Shown here: piece by piece, positions 17,193 to 26,133 of the stretch
How the letters are laid out: each line of letters opens with the position of its first letter
Numbering within the stretch: the first letter of the stretch is position 1
Assembly (NCBI GenBank): GCA_020629715.1
Contig: JAHDCU010000007.1
Location: 62,001-126,000 of the forward strand
Reading direction: 5' to 3'
Source of the DNA: Saprospiraceae bacterium
Lineage (GTDB): Bacteria; Bacteroidota; Bacteroidia; Chitinophagales; Saprospiraceae
Length of the DNA stretch: 64,000 nt
Translations under genes and position numbers: made by a program
The notes under the pieces: generated by a model
Database searches by the model: none
Told to the model about the DNA's origin: nothing
Seen by the model: the letters and a program-made list of their open reading frames with translations, nothing else

Positions 17193-18236
17193 TTAATCTT
17201 TATTCGCCAACTGGCCACATGCGGCATCTATATCTTTTCCCCTTGATCTCCTTACAGTGACCGTGACTCCATGGTCAGTGAGGTATCTGGCAAAGTTATC
17301 CAATCTATCCTGAGCAGACTTTATGAAATCCACCCCTCCTATAGGGTTGTATTCGATAATATTTACCTTGACCGGAAACCTACGGCATAGTTTAGCCAGG
17401 TTTTTAGCATCTTCTATACTATCGTTGAAATTGTCAAATGTGATGTACTCATAGCTGATGCGATTACCTGTTTTTTCATAAAAGTATGAGATAGCATCCA
17501 TCAAGACTGCAAGATTATTTTGCTCATTGATAGGCATTATAGAATCTCGCTTGGCATCATCCGCAGCATGTAGGCTTAGCGCTAGATTAAATTTTACGTT
17601 ATCATCAGCAAGTTTTTGAATCATTTTGGCAATACCTGCTGTGCTAACCGTGATCCTTCGTGGAGACATACCTAGACCCATTGGACTCGTGATCTTATCG
17701 ATACTTCCCAATACGTTTTTATACGCAAGTAAAGGCTCTCCCATACCCATGTATACAATATTCGTGATCGGATGATCATATTGCTGCAAGCATAGATCAT
17801 TAACTTTTTTGACCTGATCATAGATCTCTCCTGGCTCTAGATTACGTAGACGCTTCATCCTTCCAGTAGCGCAAAAACTACAGGTGAGACTGCAGCCTAC
17901 CTGACTAGATACGCAGACGGTATATCTATTTTCACGTACCACTGGTATGAGTACAGACTCTATCAAGTGTCCATCAAATAACTTATATCTCAGCTTTATG
18001 GTGCCGTCATTACTGTATTGAACTTTATCTTCTGTGATGGTACGTATTTCGTATTCACTAGCTAATGTATCTCTGAATGTCTTAGATAAATTAGTCATCT
18101 CATGGATATGATCTACGCCTTTATTCCAAAGCCACTCATATATCTGTTTGGCTCTGAACTTGGCTTGCCCCATCTCCACAAGGGTTGTGGAAAGATCGTC
18201 CAGACTAAGTTTTCGTATATCTTTTTTATTTTCCAG
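17193..18236 (-). CDS. rlmN: 23S rRNA (adenine(2503)-C(2))-methyltransferase RlmN, probable CTG start
   Basis: A radical SAM enzyme that methylates A2503 of 23S rRNA and A37 of some tRNAs. The cluster-binding motif is C-S-F-C-A-T-G, preceded by V-G-C-S-L-T; the partner cysteine is in the C-terminal D-I-D-A-A-C-G-Q-L. The first ATG/GTG in frame is GTG at 18179 (328 residues), but the frame continues upstream with I-R-K-L-S-L-D-D-L-S-T-T-L-V-E-M-G, which is conserved RlmN sequence. An in-frame stop lies at 18243-18245, so the only fair start is CTG at 18236 (347 residues, the normal length). A -7 box at 18255-18262 fits. The extension is read directly; CTG use is inference. Confidence 0.93.
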   Translation of the reverse strand: MENKKDIRKLSLDDLSTTLVEMGQAKFRAKQIYEWLWNKGVDHIHEMTNLSKTFRDTLASEYEIRTITEDKVQYSNDGTIKLRYKLFDGHLIESVLIPVVRENRYTVCVSSQVGCSLTCSFCATGRMKRLRNLEPGEIYDQVKKVNDLCLQQYDHPITNIVYMGMGEPLLAYKNVLGSIDKITSPMGLGMSPRRITVSTAGIAKMIQKLADDNVKFNLALSLHAADDAKRDSIMPINEQNNLAVLMDAISYFYEKTGNRISYEYITFDNFNDSIEDAKNLAKLCRRFPVKVNIIEYNPIGGVDFIKSAQDRLDNFARYLTDHGVTVTVRRSRGKDIDAACGQLANKD

Positions 18237-18254
18237 AGATGCTTATTTTGAACG

Positions 18255-18262
18255 CAAAAGTA
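18255..18262 (-). promoter_or_regulatory. Candidate -7 element for rlmN
   Basis: The reverse strand reads TACTTTTG, a fit to TAnnTTTG. Predicted start of transcription is near 18248, about 12 bases ahead of the CTG codon proposed as the rlmN start. The -33 region has TTTTC rather than TTG. Confidence 0.5.
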
Positions 18263-18344
18263 CATGATTATTTATATCCTGAAGAAAACTATGGATATAC
18301 AAGAATGCAGAGCAATTTACGTTATGTACCTTTATTGATACGAT

Positions 18345-19496
18345 ATGGAGATATATAAGCAACGATCGTGGTGGAAACTATTACTTGGGATTGGTGGCAT
18401 TGCTATCATTATTATCACTTTGCTATATTCCAACTACTTGGCACAAGAGCTTGAAAAAAGTGAACAAAAAAACCAGCTTATCTATCTAAAAGCATTTGAA
18501 GAAAGTCAAGACTTAAGCAATTTAAATCAGGATATCGGACTTATGGATACCATATTGCAGGCCTTTGATCTGCCAGTAATATTAGAAGATGAAGATGGTA
18601 ATCTTATCTCCGAAGCATGGAGCCCTGAAGAAAATGAAGATCAAGAATTTCTCAACCGTAAGAAACAAGAATTTTTAGATGCAGGTAAAAAGCCTATAGA
18701 AGGTACCGGGTATGCTAGATATTCTTACTTTTTCAATTCAAAACTTCGCAGTCAGATTACTTATTTCCCAATCATACAAGCCTTAATGGTTGCAATGTTT
18801 ATTGCTTTAGGCTATTACCTATTTAGTACTTCAAGAAAAGCAGAGCAAAACCGTGTATGGGCTGGTATGGCGAAAGAAACTGCACATCAACTGGGTACTC
18901 CTATCAGTGCCATCATTGCATGGATAGAACATCTGAAACTCAATGCAGAAAACGATCCTGATCAGCAAGAAATCATTCAAGAGCTACGAAGTGATGTAGG
19001 TCGATTGGAACTGATAGCAGATCGATTTTCTAAAATAGGTTCTGCACCAAAACTACAATCTGAGGATATATATGAGCAGCTAGAACATGCTCGTAAGTAT
19101 ATGCAACGTAGGGCTAGTAAAAGGATGAAGTTCGACTTTCAAACTAGCAAATCTCCCCTGCTTGTACAGATCAACCCTCATTTATTCTCTTGGGTAATCG
19201 AAAACTTGATTCGTAATGCTTTGGATGCGATGGGTAGTGAAGGCACTATTGCGACAGAAATTTATACAGAGAATAATTATGTTTGCATCGACTTATCAGA
19301 TACTGGCAAAGGGATCGCCTCTTCACAACTGAAGACTGTATTTCAACCAGGATTTACAACTAAAAAAAGAGGATGGGGTCTAGGTCTGTCTCTTGCCAAA
19401 AGAATAATTGAAGAGTATCACCAAGGTAAAATATATGTCAAACAATCTAAACTTGAGGAAGGTACTACATTTACGATCAAGCTTCTTAAGGTTTAG
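18345..19496 (+). CDS. Sensor histidine kinase
   Basis: 383 residues. Two membrane segments (about 12-30 and 141-161) enclose an extracytoplasmic region of about 110 residues with acidic stretches and no recognised sensor fold. The phosphoacceptor His181 lies in K-E-T-A-H-Q-L-G-T-P, a variant H-box common in Bacteroidota. The ATPase domain has the N-box L-I-R-N-A-L-D-A-M, D-T-G-K-G-I and the G-box R-G-W-G-L-G-L-S. No response regulator is adjacent; the next gene, a TonB-dependent receptor, starts within its 3' end. It may signal through a distant regulator. Confidence 0.9.
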   Translation: MEIYKQRSWWKLLLGIGGIAIIIITLLYSNYLAQELEKSEQKNQLIYLKAFEESQDLSNLNQDIGLMDTILQAFDLPVILEDEDGNLISEAWSPEENEDQEFLNRKKQEFLDAGKKPIEGTGYARYSYFFNSKLRSQITYFPIIQALMVAMFIALGYYLFSTSRKAEQNRVWAGMAKETAHQLGTPISAIIAWIEHLKLNAENDPDQQEIIQELRSDVGRLELIADRFSKIGSAPKLQSEDIYEQLEHARKYMQRRASKRMKFDFQTSKSPLLVQINPHLFSWVIENLIRNALDAMGSEGTIATEIYTENNYVCIDLSDTGKGIASSQLKTVFQPGFTTKKRGWGLGLSLAKRIIEEYHQGKIYVKQSKLEEGTTFTIKLLKV

Positions 19497-21903
19497 TATT
19501 CTTACAGGAATTGTACTCCTTTCTAATATCGCATTTTCGCAGAGTATACCTATCCTTATTTTGGATGAACATGAAGAGCCATATGTGGGAGCGCAAGTTT
19601 TTTCAGCAAATACTCTTTTGTCCACCACTGATGAAGATGGACAATGCTATATCCCAGATCAATCAAAGCTTTTCCCGATCAATATCTATGCATTTTCTTA
19701 TGAAGAATTAGCTATAAGCTATGATGATTTTATGGCTAAGACTGGTAATACCATAAGACTAATACCTAAAGCAGCAGTATTGGAAAATGTCACCGTAGTA
19801 GGTCGTACCAATACTTCAAGTGATAAGATTCCATACCATATAGAGCGTATCCAAAAGGAAGAGATCCAAAGAAAACAATCGCAAACATCAGCTGATGCAT
19901 TGACTAAGAACGCCAACGTCTACATCCAAAAATCTCAAATGGGTGGAGGTAGTCCAATCGTTAGAGGTTTTGAAGCTAACAAACTACTACTCGTGGTAGA
20001 TGGCGTCAGACTCAATAATGCTATCTATCGGAATGGTCATCTACAAAATGCCATCACGATAGACCCATCTATGCTTGATCAGATAGAAGTACTATATGGC
20101 CCTGGATCACTCAACTATGGCAGCGATGCCCTCGGTGGCGTGATACACTTTAGGAGTACAGATCCGAGTCTGAGCGTCGGTGAATTTCAAAAATCTTTGA
20201 CTGCCAATAGCACCTTGAGGTGGTCAAGCGCCAATCAAGAACAACATGCTCATGTAGATGTCAACTACGGTAGTAATCGATGGGCTAGCCTGAGTTCGCT
20301 AAGTTTTAGCAAGTTTGGTGATCTACGGTCTGGTGCTCGTCAGAATGACCAATTCCCAGATTTTGGCTTACGGTTAGACTATATAGACACCCAAGATGGT
20401 CTAGATGAAATCGTACAAAACCCCGACCCATATGTACAAATAGGTACAGCTTACGAACAGTTAGATTTACTACAAAAATTTAAATTTCAGATCGATCAAA
20501 ACTCAAATCTCGTAGTCAACCTTCAGTATTCAAATTCATCGGATATACCTCGATATGATCGACTCATTGAGAGATCTGATGATCAAACATTAAAATTTGC
20601 GGAATGGTACTACGGGCCTCAGCGCCGTATCATGGCATCTGCACGGTACACCTTAGATTTGGATCATACCCTATTTGACCGCATGATCATCATACCGGCA
20701 TACCAAAATGTGAAAGAAATTAGAGTCGATCGAAGATTCCAAAGTACAAGTAGATCGACACAAGATGAAACTCTAGACATAGGAAGTCTTACGATTGACT
20801 TTAATAAAAATAGTCTAGGATTAGATTGGTCTTATGGTTTTGATCTGCAACATAATAGTCTCGAGTCTGAAGCCTACTCAGAAGATATTATTACAAAAGA
20901 AATCCAAAATGATGAGCTATCTAGATATCCTGACGGTAAAAACTCCATGCTATACTCCGGTATTTATCTCAAAGCCGAACGCGACTTTTGGAATAAACAC
21001 ATTAATATTCAGACAGGATTACGCTATAGTTTCAACCAAATCAACGCTCAGTATATTCGTCGAGATCTGATTACTTGGCCAGAATCATATTATCAAGGAC
21101 TAGATACCAATAATAGTGCCTTGACCTGGTCTGTTGGGATCCGATATCAAAATGACGCTATTCGACTACAATTGATTGGGGCAAGTGCTTTTCGGTCTCC
21201 TAACATAGATGATATGGCTAAGATCAGAATCAAAGCCGGTGATATTACGATACCAAATCTTGATTTAAGCCCCGAAAGATCAAATAATATTGAAGTCAAT
21301 TATCAACAAAAAATAAGAACGTCTACAAGCCTTAGAGCTTCTATTTTTTATACACGACTTCAAGATGCGATTATTAGGACTGCTTTTGCACTGCCCGACG
21401 GTACTGGACAGATCATCGATGGTGGTGATACACTCACTACAGTTGCCAATGTCAATGCATCATCAGGATATATTTATGGTTATTCAGTTGGAGCTAATCA
21501 TGCTTTTAATGAGAAATGGGCATTAAGTGCAGGGTATAACTACACCTATGGTCGAGCACAGAAGGACAATGAAGCAGAAACTCCTCTTGCCCATATTCCT
21601 CCAGCATATGGTAATATAAACTTATCTTATGAAAGCCGCTTGTGTGATCTATCAGCGGATTATAGATTTAATGCTTCCAAAGCTGCAGCTGATTTTGATC
21701 CATCTGTTGACAATCTTGATCTCGCGACCGCTATAGGTTCATTATCTTGGAGCACTTTCAATGTATATTCCGAATTTAGAATAGGTGAATTATCATTAGG
21801 ACTTGCTATGGAAAATATTTTTGACGTACATTATAGACCATTCGCCTCTGGTATCAGCGCTCCTGGGAGGAATGTCATTGTTTCATTACGATCAAAATTA
21901 TGA
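19435..21903 (+). CDS. TonB-dependent outer membrane receptor, haem-receptor-like
   Basis: 822 residues from ATG at 19435, which lies 62 bases inside the kinase gene. The frame is open further upstream, but this start gives a usable signal peptide ending at F-S-Q. A CarboxypepD-regulatory-like domain (about 37-115) precedes the plug (about 120-235), which has I-V-R-G-F-E-A-N-K-L-L-L-V-V-D-G-V-R and A-L-G-G-V-I-H-F. The beta-barrel follows to the end, with a late R-P-F-A-S-G-I-S-A-P-G-R-N. These match the haem/haemoglobin-type receptors of Bacteroidota, but the ligand is not proven. Two barrel genes follow with 4-base and 1-base overlaps. Confidence 0.9.
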   Translation: MSNNLNLRKVLHLRSSFLRFSILTGIVLLSNIAFSQSIPILILDEHEEPYVGAQVFSANTLLSTTDEDGQCYIPDQSKLFPINIYAFSYEELAISYDDFMAKTGNTIRLIPKAAVLENVTVVGRTNTSSDKIPYHIERIQKEEIQRKQSQTSADALTKNANVYIQKSQMGGGSPIVRGFEANKLLLVVDGVRLNNAIYRNGHLQNAITIDPSMLDQIEVLYGPGSLNYGSDALGGVIHFRSTDPSLSVGEFQKSLTANSTLRWSSANQEQHAHVDVNYGSNRWASLSSLSFSKFGDLRSGARQNDQFPDFGLRLDYIDTQDGLDEIVQNPDPYVQIGTAYEQLDLLQKFKFQIDQNSNLVVNLQYSNSSDIPRYDRLIERSDDQTLKFAEWYYGPQRRIMASARYTLDLDHTLFDRMIIIPAYQNVKEIRVDRRFQSTSRSTQDETLDIGSLTIDFNKNSLGLDWSYGFDLQHNSLESEAYSEDIITKEIQNDELSRYPDGKNSMLYSGIYLKAERDFWNKHINIQTGLRYSFNQINAQYIRRDLITWPESYYQGLDTNNSALTWSVGIRYQNDAIRLQLIGASAFRSPNIDDMAKIRIKAGDITIPNLDLSPERSNNIEVNYQQKIRTSTSLRASIFYTRLQDAIIRTAFALPDGTGQIIDGGDTLTTVANVNASSGYIYGYSVGANHAFNEKWALSAGYNYTYGRAQKDNEAETPLAHIPPAYGNINLSYESRLCDLSADYRFNASKAAADFDPSVDNLDLATAIGSLSWSTFNVYSEFRIGELSLGLAMENIFDVHYRPFASGISAPGRNVIVSLRSKL

Positions 21904-22535
21904 AACTAAATAAATTAATAACACTAACACTGGCTATATCATTTATGGTATATGGTAGCCTTTGGTCACAATCTAATGAAAAACATACAGAGCTTGGTTT
22001 CAATATGACTCAGGCGCTGAGTATGTTTATCAACAATGATAACATCCAAAACAGTGATGTACCATTTACAATCAAAAGGGTAAAAGGCAATAAAGCAACA
22101 CGATTTGGTTTTGCTTTTGATCTTAATTTTAATACTGATGAATTTAGAAGCTTAGAAGATAATACACTTGCTCTGAGAGTCGGAAAAGAACGACGCAGGC
22201 AGATAGAGTCTTGGGTAGATCTTTTGTATGGATTAGATATTTTTAGTCAAGCAAATTATATCAAGAGTAGCTCCTCTATAGGCACTGATAATATTTCTCT
22301 CGTCACTACTGATATACTTTTTGGCCCTAGAGCCTTTATAGGCTGCCACTTTAAAGTAAGTCCTCGTATTGCATTTGAATTTGAACTCGCATTTTTGTTA
22401 TCAGGCACTTATTCACGAGAAAACACAGAATTTTCTTTCGATCCAAGTCAAAATAAGTCTGATAATTCTTTTGATTATGATTTCACAATGATTGCTCCCC
22501 AATCATTTTATCTCATTATAAAACTTGGTAAATAA
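21900..22535 (+). CDS. Putative outer membrane beta-barrel protein, first of a tandem pair
   Basis: 211 residues. Signal peptide (about 1-23, ending S-L-W-S-Q) and alternating strand-like segments fit a small 8-stranded barrel. It ends with L-I-I-K-L-G-K. It overlaps the receptor gene by ATGA and is followed without a gap by a related gene; both share an opening like E-x-G-x-N-x-T and the pattern L-A-L-x-V/Y-x-K-x-R in the middle, so they look like tandem paralogues. Function unknown; co-translation suggests that it works with the receptor. Confidence 0.72.
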   Translation: MKLNKLITLTLAISFMVYGSLWSQSNEKHTELGFNMTQALSMFINNDNIQNSDVPFTIKRVKGNKATRFGFAFDLNFNTDEFRSLEDNTLALRVGKERRRQIESWVDLLYGLDIFSQANYIKSSSSIGTDNISLVTTDILFGPRAFIGCHFKVSPRIAFEFELAFLLSGTYSRENTEFSFDPSQNKSDNSFDYDFTMIAPQSFYLIIKLGK

Positions 22536-23104
22536 TGAGGATATATCTGCTTAGCTTAATCATGATATTGAGTTATACCACGTTGACAAGCCAAGACGTA
22601 GAATTAGACTCTGAAAACTATGCTGAATATGGTCTCAATACTACTACACTGATAAGTAAAATGATCCCATTTGGCTCTAGCGATATACCATGCGGACCTT
22701 TTGGTTTTAGCTACAAGAAATTTAATAACAACAAGGGAGTTTTGTTAGCCATCGGAGCTAATATTGATTCCAATCAAAATGATTTTATAGATAATAGTTT
22801 TCTAAATCTAGCATTAGGTTATGAAAAACGAAGTGATGTGGGGACGCATTGGTCTTGGTATCAAAACTATCAGTTGATTCTCTCGGGAGGAAGTCTAAAT
22901 ATTGATCAAGACCAGCAGTTTGATCCTTTTGGCGGAGGCAATGATGATGCATATTTCGGTATAGGATTCGGACTGGGAGGAGAATATAGGATAAACTCTC
23001 ATGTAGCTGTCGGTACCGAAGCGATCTTACTGTTTGATTTTATAGATGACTTTTCTCTAGTGACTATTCCACCTCTAGGAATATTTATCAAGTTTAGAAC
23101 TTAA
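22535..23104 (+). CDS. Putative outer membrane beta-barrel protein, second of a tandem pair
   Basis: 189 residues. Signal peptide about 1-20 (ends L-T-S-Q). The mature part has Y-A-E-Y-G-L-N-T-T-T, a serine/proline turn, F-L-N-L-A-L-G-Y-E-K-R and a glycine-rich G-I-G-F-G-L-G-G-E-Y-R, all strand-like, and ends in F-I-K-F-R-T. Its start shares one base with the stop of the previous gene. The last 11 bases overlap the convergent porin-like gene at 23094. Probably the final gene of the kinase-receptor-barrel transcript. Confidence 0.72.
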   Translation: MRIYLLSLIMILSYTTLTSQDVELDSENYAEYGLNTTTLISKMIPFGSSDIPCGPFGFSYKKFNNNKGVLLAIGANIDSNQNDFIDNSFLNLALGYEKRSDVGTHWSWYQNYQLILSGGSLNIDQDQQFDPFGGGNDDAYFGIGFGLGGEYRINSHVAVGTEAILLFDFIDDFSLVTIPPLGIFIKFRT

Positions 23105-23951
23105 ACCCTAGTGAAAACTGCATCCCTAGATGTGTATCATTGTCATCCCTAAGCACAAATCCATTTCCACTATTGAGCTCTCTAAGTGATACATCTGATG
23201 CTCTACGTGTCAAATCTCTGAATCCATATTCAGCACGTGCTGATGCATAAAACCCAGGGTTGAAATAGTATGAAAATCCACCCACAAGACCTACGTCAAT
23301 CACCTTAAATAAGTTTTCTTCGACTTCATCAAACTGGTAATAAGCTCCTGCAATCTGTGGCACGGTTACCAGATTAGTTCCGTTGACAATAACCTCTATA
23401 CCAGGCACAATAAAGTTGCCCTCTAGCGCTACATCATCAAAGTAATTGTAATCTAAAGACTGAATGATCACAATATTATCAGCCGCTATGGTACTATCAT
23501 AATCAAGAGAACCATTGGCCGTAGGACCAAAAATGAAATTGGTGTAAGCACCACCAAAGATTTCCCATTTCTTACTCAATCTAACATGCGCTGTGAATGG
23601 TAGACCTATACTTGCATTGGATTGCTCAAGCAGGTAGCTATTCAATGTACCTTCATCTACATAATCTGCACTATGGATAATAAAGTAGCTAGGGCCTGAA
23701 TACTCTTTTTTATGACCATTCTGAGTATACGACACCTCTCCTCTCAGCCCAAAACGATCCGTAAAATTCCAGGTAAAATTAATCCCGAAGTGAAATCCAT
23801 CTTGAAAACTAGCCGTTTCTCCTTGTTCTAATTCACCGCCGAGCATTGACCAATTAAGTCCAGCTCTTACTCCTATATTGTAATCTTGAGCATTGATAAT
23901 AAAAGAACTCAATGCAAATAAGATGAAAGGTAAAATGATTTTAAATCTCAT
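23094..23951 (-). CDS. Outer membrane beta-barrel (PorT/opacity-like) protein
   Basis: 285 residues. Signal peptide about 1-21 (S-F-I-I-N-A-Q), then Y-N-I-G-V-R-A-G-L-N-W-S-M-L-G-G, the usual opening of Bacteroidota OMP_b-brl proteins, followed by strand-like segments such as F-H-F-G-I-N-F-T-W-N-F and F-G-L-R-G-E-V-S-Y. It ends in G-M-Q-F-S-L-G-F-K-F, with the terminal Phe expected for barrel insertion by BamA. It is convergent with the tandem barrels and not clearly related to them. Function unknown. Confidence 0.8.
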   Translation of the reverse strand: MRFKIILPFILFALSSFIINAQDYNIGVRAGLNWSMLGGELEQGETASFQDGFHFGINFTWNFTDRFGLRGEVSYTQNGHKKEYSGPSYFIIHSADYVDEGTLNSYLLEQSNASIGLPFTAHVRLSKKWEIFGGAYTNFIFGPTANGSLDYDSTIAADNIVIIQSLDYNYFDDVALEGNFIVPGIEVIVNGTNLVTVPQIAGAYYQFDEVEENLFKVIDVGLVGGFSYYFNPGFYASARAEYGFRDLTRRASDVSLRELNSGNGFVLRDDNDTHLGMQFSLGFKF

Positions 23952-24097
23952 GATTTCTATTTTCTGAAGGCATCTAAAGACATATCTCTAACGCATCAAT
24001 GGCAATAGTGTATGCTTGAAATACCATATTCCAAGCCACAAAATTAATATTACTCTGCAAGTAACCCAATACTGAGCATGAAGGATACATAAAGAGA

Positions 24098-24128
24098 TTG
24101 GAATATCAGGTAAATGGGTATACTTTTG
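24098..24128 (+). promoter_or_regulatory. Promoter of trmB
   Basis: TTG at 24098-24100, a 20-base spacer and TACTTTTG at 24121-24128 match the Bacteroidota promoter form exactly. The ATG of trmB is 22 bases further on. Confidence 0.75.
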
Positions 24129-24150
24129 CAGTCCTAAATCATCCTCTGAT

Positions 24151-24843
24151 ATGAGTCGCAGAAATAAACTTGGAAAATTTGCCGATCTACTCAAATATCC
24201 CCATGTATATGAAAATTTTGATCCACTAGTACCCGTATTACACCGATCAGCTACGGAGACTGTACAGATGAAAGGTAAGTGGAAAAGCGATCATTTTGGT
24301 AATGAAAATCCATTGACTTTAGAGCTAGCTTGTGGCAAGGGTGACTATGCGATGTCACTGGCACGAGCATATCCTGATCGAAATATCATGGGTGTAGATG
24401 TCAAAGGTGCACGTATATGGAAAGGTGCAACAGATGCACTTGCAGAGAACATCGATAATGTTGCATTCTTACGAACAAGAATAGAGCAAATCGGAAATTT
24501 CTTCGAACCAAATGAGGTTGATGAAATATGGATTACGTTTCCAGATCCTTTTCTAAGAGAAAGTAAAGAAAATAGACGCCTGACATCACCCAATTTTCTA
24601 GATCGATATAAAAAAATCTTAAAGCCTGGAGCCATCATACATCTCAAAACCGATGAAGTGCAGCTTTATGACTATACGATGGAAGTACTATCGGAGTACG
24701 ACAGTGTCAATATCATATATCACAATGATGATATCTATGCCTCAAATCTAGCATATGCAGAACTGGAATACAAAACCTTCTATGAACGCATGCACCTTGC
24801 CAATGGGCTGACGATCAAATATATTCGGTTTACCATCAACTAA
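24151..24843 (+). CDS. trmB: tRNA (guanine(46)-N7)-methyltransferase
   Basis: 230 residues. It uses SAM to methylate G46 in the tRNA variable loop. The SAM-binding motif L-E-L-A-C-G-K-G-D-Y lies near 50-59, followed by G-V-D-V-K-G-A-R-I-W-K-G near 80-91 and the catalytic-region motif I-W-I-T-F-P-D-P-F near 127-135, the Bacteroidota form of F-P-D-P-W. It has its own promoter with a short leader and no close partner gene. Confidence 0.95.
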   Translation: MSRRNKLGKFADLLKYPHVYENFDPLVPVLHRSATETVQMKGKWKSDHFGNENPLTLELACGKGDYAMSLARAYPDRNIMGVDVKGARIWKGATDALAENIDNVAFLRTRIEQIGNFFEPNEVDEIWITFPDPFLRESKENRRLTSPNFLDRYKKILKPGAIIHLKTDEVQLYDYTMEVLSEYDSVNIIYHNDDIYASNLAYAELEYKTFYERMHLANGLTIKYIRFTIN

Positions 24844-24877
24844 GCACCAATAATTCACAAAAGCTCATCTTATATCT

Positions 24878-25066
24878 ATGAAGATGTGGCATTCCATATT
24901 ATTGATCATTGCTTTTACGGCTAGTTGCAATCTCTATCCTGTAAAGAAGCATAAGAGTGTTGATCTTAGGTTTCAAAAGGATAATAAGCTATTATTACCA
25001 ACAAGGGATACTAGTATACTTTTTCCTCAATTTGTAAATCAAAATATAGATTCTTCAGAATGCTAA
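24878..25066 (+). CDS. Small putative lipoprotein
   Basis: 62 residues. Hydrophobic segment about 5-14 followed by T-A-S-C, a fair lipobox with Cys17, leaving a mature part of about 46 residues rich in Lys, Asp and Gln. It starts 34 bases after trmB and converges on thiL. The signal peptide and start are the only support; no homologue is known to me. Confidence 0.5.
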   Translation: MKMWHSILLIIAFTASCNLYPVKKHKSVDLRFQKDNKLLLPTRDTSILFPQFVNQNIDSSEC

Positions 25067-25086
25067 AATGAGTAATAACAATTTCC

Positions 25087-26133
25087 CTACTCCGCTTTAA
25101 AATGTTGCCATCCCTGTGCCTCTAGTGGATAGATATTGCCTCCAGAGCTATGTAGGTTTACTCCCTCTTTCTTATCCAAAATATCACCGATAAGATATAC
25201 ACCTGGCATAAATCGTACTTTCTCTAGATCGTCTGGCTTTACGGTAAACAAGAGTTCATAGTCTTCGCCGCCATTGAGAGCACAAGTGATCGGATTGACA
25301 TTAAATTTGAGTGCCAATTGATACGCATCAGGTTGTATAGATACCTTATCCTCTTCAATATATGCACCTACATCTGATTGCTTGCAGATATGAAATAATT
25401 CTGAAGCCAGCCCATCAGATATATCGATCATCGATGTGGGTTTAAATCCATGTTTAGCGAAATAATCGATCGTGTCTTTTCTGGCTTCTGGCTTCAAAAA
25501 TCTACGGAGACAATACTCTTGATTTTCAAGATCTGGCTGTACCTGAGGAGCTTCGAGATATATTTGCTTTTCTCGTTCTAGTATTTGTAAGCCTAAGTAT
25601 GCTGCTCCTAGATCACCACTTACACAGATGATGTCTCCCGGCTGAGCACCGTCTCGATATACAATATCTTCTTTTTTCGCTGCTCCTAATGCTGTTATAC
25701 TGATTATCAACCCTTTTGGTGATGAAGTCGTATCACCACCCACTAGATCAACATTATAAAGTTTACATGCCAATAATATGCCTTCGTACAATTCATCGAT
25801 TGCCTCCACAGAGTATCGATTAGAAAATGCGATAGACACTGTAATCTGTGTCGGTCTAGCATTCATGGCATATATATCTGAAAGATTGACGATAACGGAC
25901 TTGTAGCCAAGATGCTTGAGCGGTGTATACATCATATCAAAATGGATACCTTCTACAAGCATATCGCTCGATACTACTGTTTGTAAGTCTCCATGATCTA
26001 TGACGGCTGCATCGTCTCCAATCCCACGTCTACTTGATTTATTCCGAAGTGCTATATCTTGAGTCAGGTGATCAATCAATCCAAATTCACCCAGTTTGTT
26101 AACGTCCGTTCTTTTAGTCTCTTTATTTTCCAT
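25087..26133 (-). CDS. thiL: Thiamine-monophosphate kinase
   Basis: 348 residues from ATG at 26133; an ATG at 26145 also exists, but it is part of an AGGAGA stretch that would act as Shine-Dalgarno for the second ATG. It phosphorylates thiamine monophosphate to the pyrophosphate, the last step of the pathway. Motifs: L-G-E-F-G-L-I-D-H-L at the start, G-I-G-D-D-A-A-V-I near 39-47, V-G-G-D-T-T-S-S, and M-I-D-I-S-D-G-L-A-S-E-L. The N-terminal end overlaps the pseudouridine synthase gene by 11 bases. Confidence 0.95.
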   Translation of the reverse strand: MENKETKRTDVNKLGEFGLIDHLTQDIALRNKSSRRGIGDDAAVIDHGDLQTVVSSDMLVEGIHFDMMYTPLKHLGYKSVIVNLSDIYAMNARPTQITVSIAFSNRYSVEAIDELYEGILLACKLYNVDLVGGDTTSSPKGLIISITALGAAKKEDIVYRDGAQPGDIICVSGDLGAAYLGLQILEREKQIYLEAPQVQPDLENQEYCLRRFLKPEARKDTIDYFAKHGFKPTSMIDISDGLASELFHICKQSDVGAYIEEDKVSIQPDAYQLALKFNVNPITCALNGGEDYELLFTVKPDDLEKVRFMPGVYLIGDILDKKEGVNLHSSGGNIYPLEAQGWQHFKAE

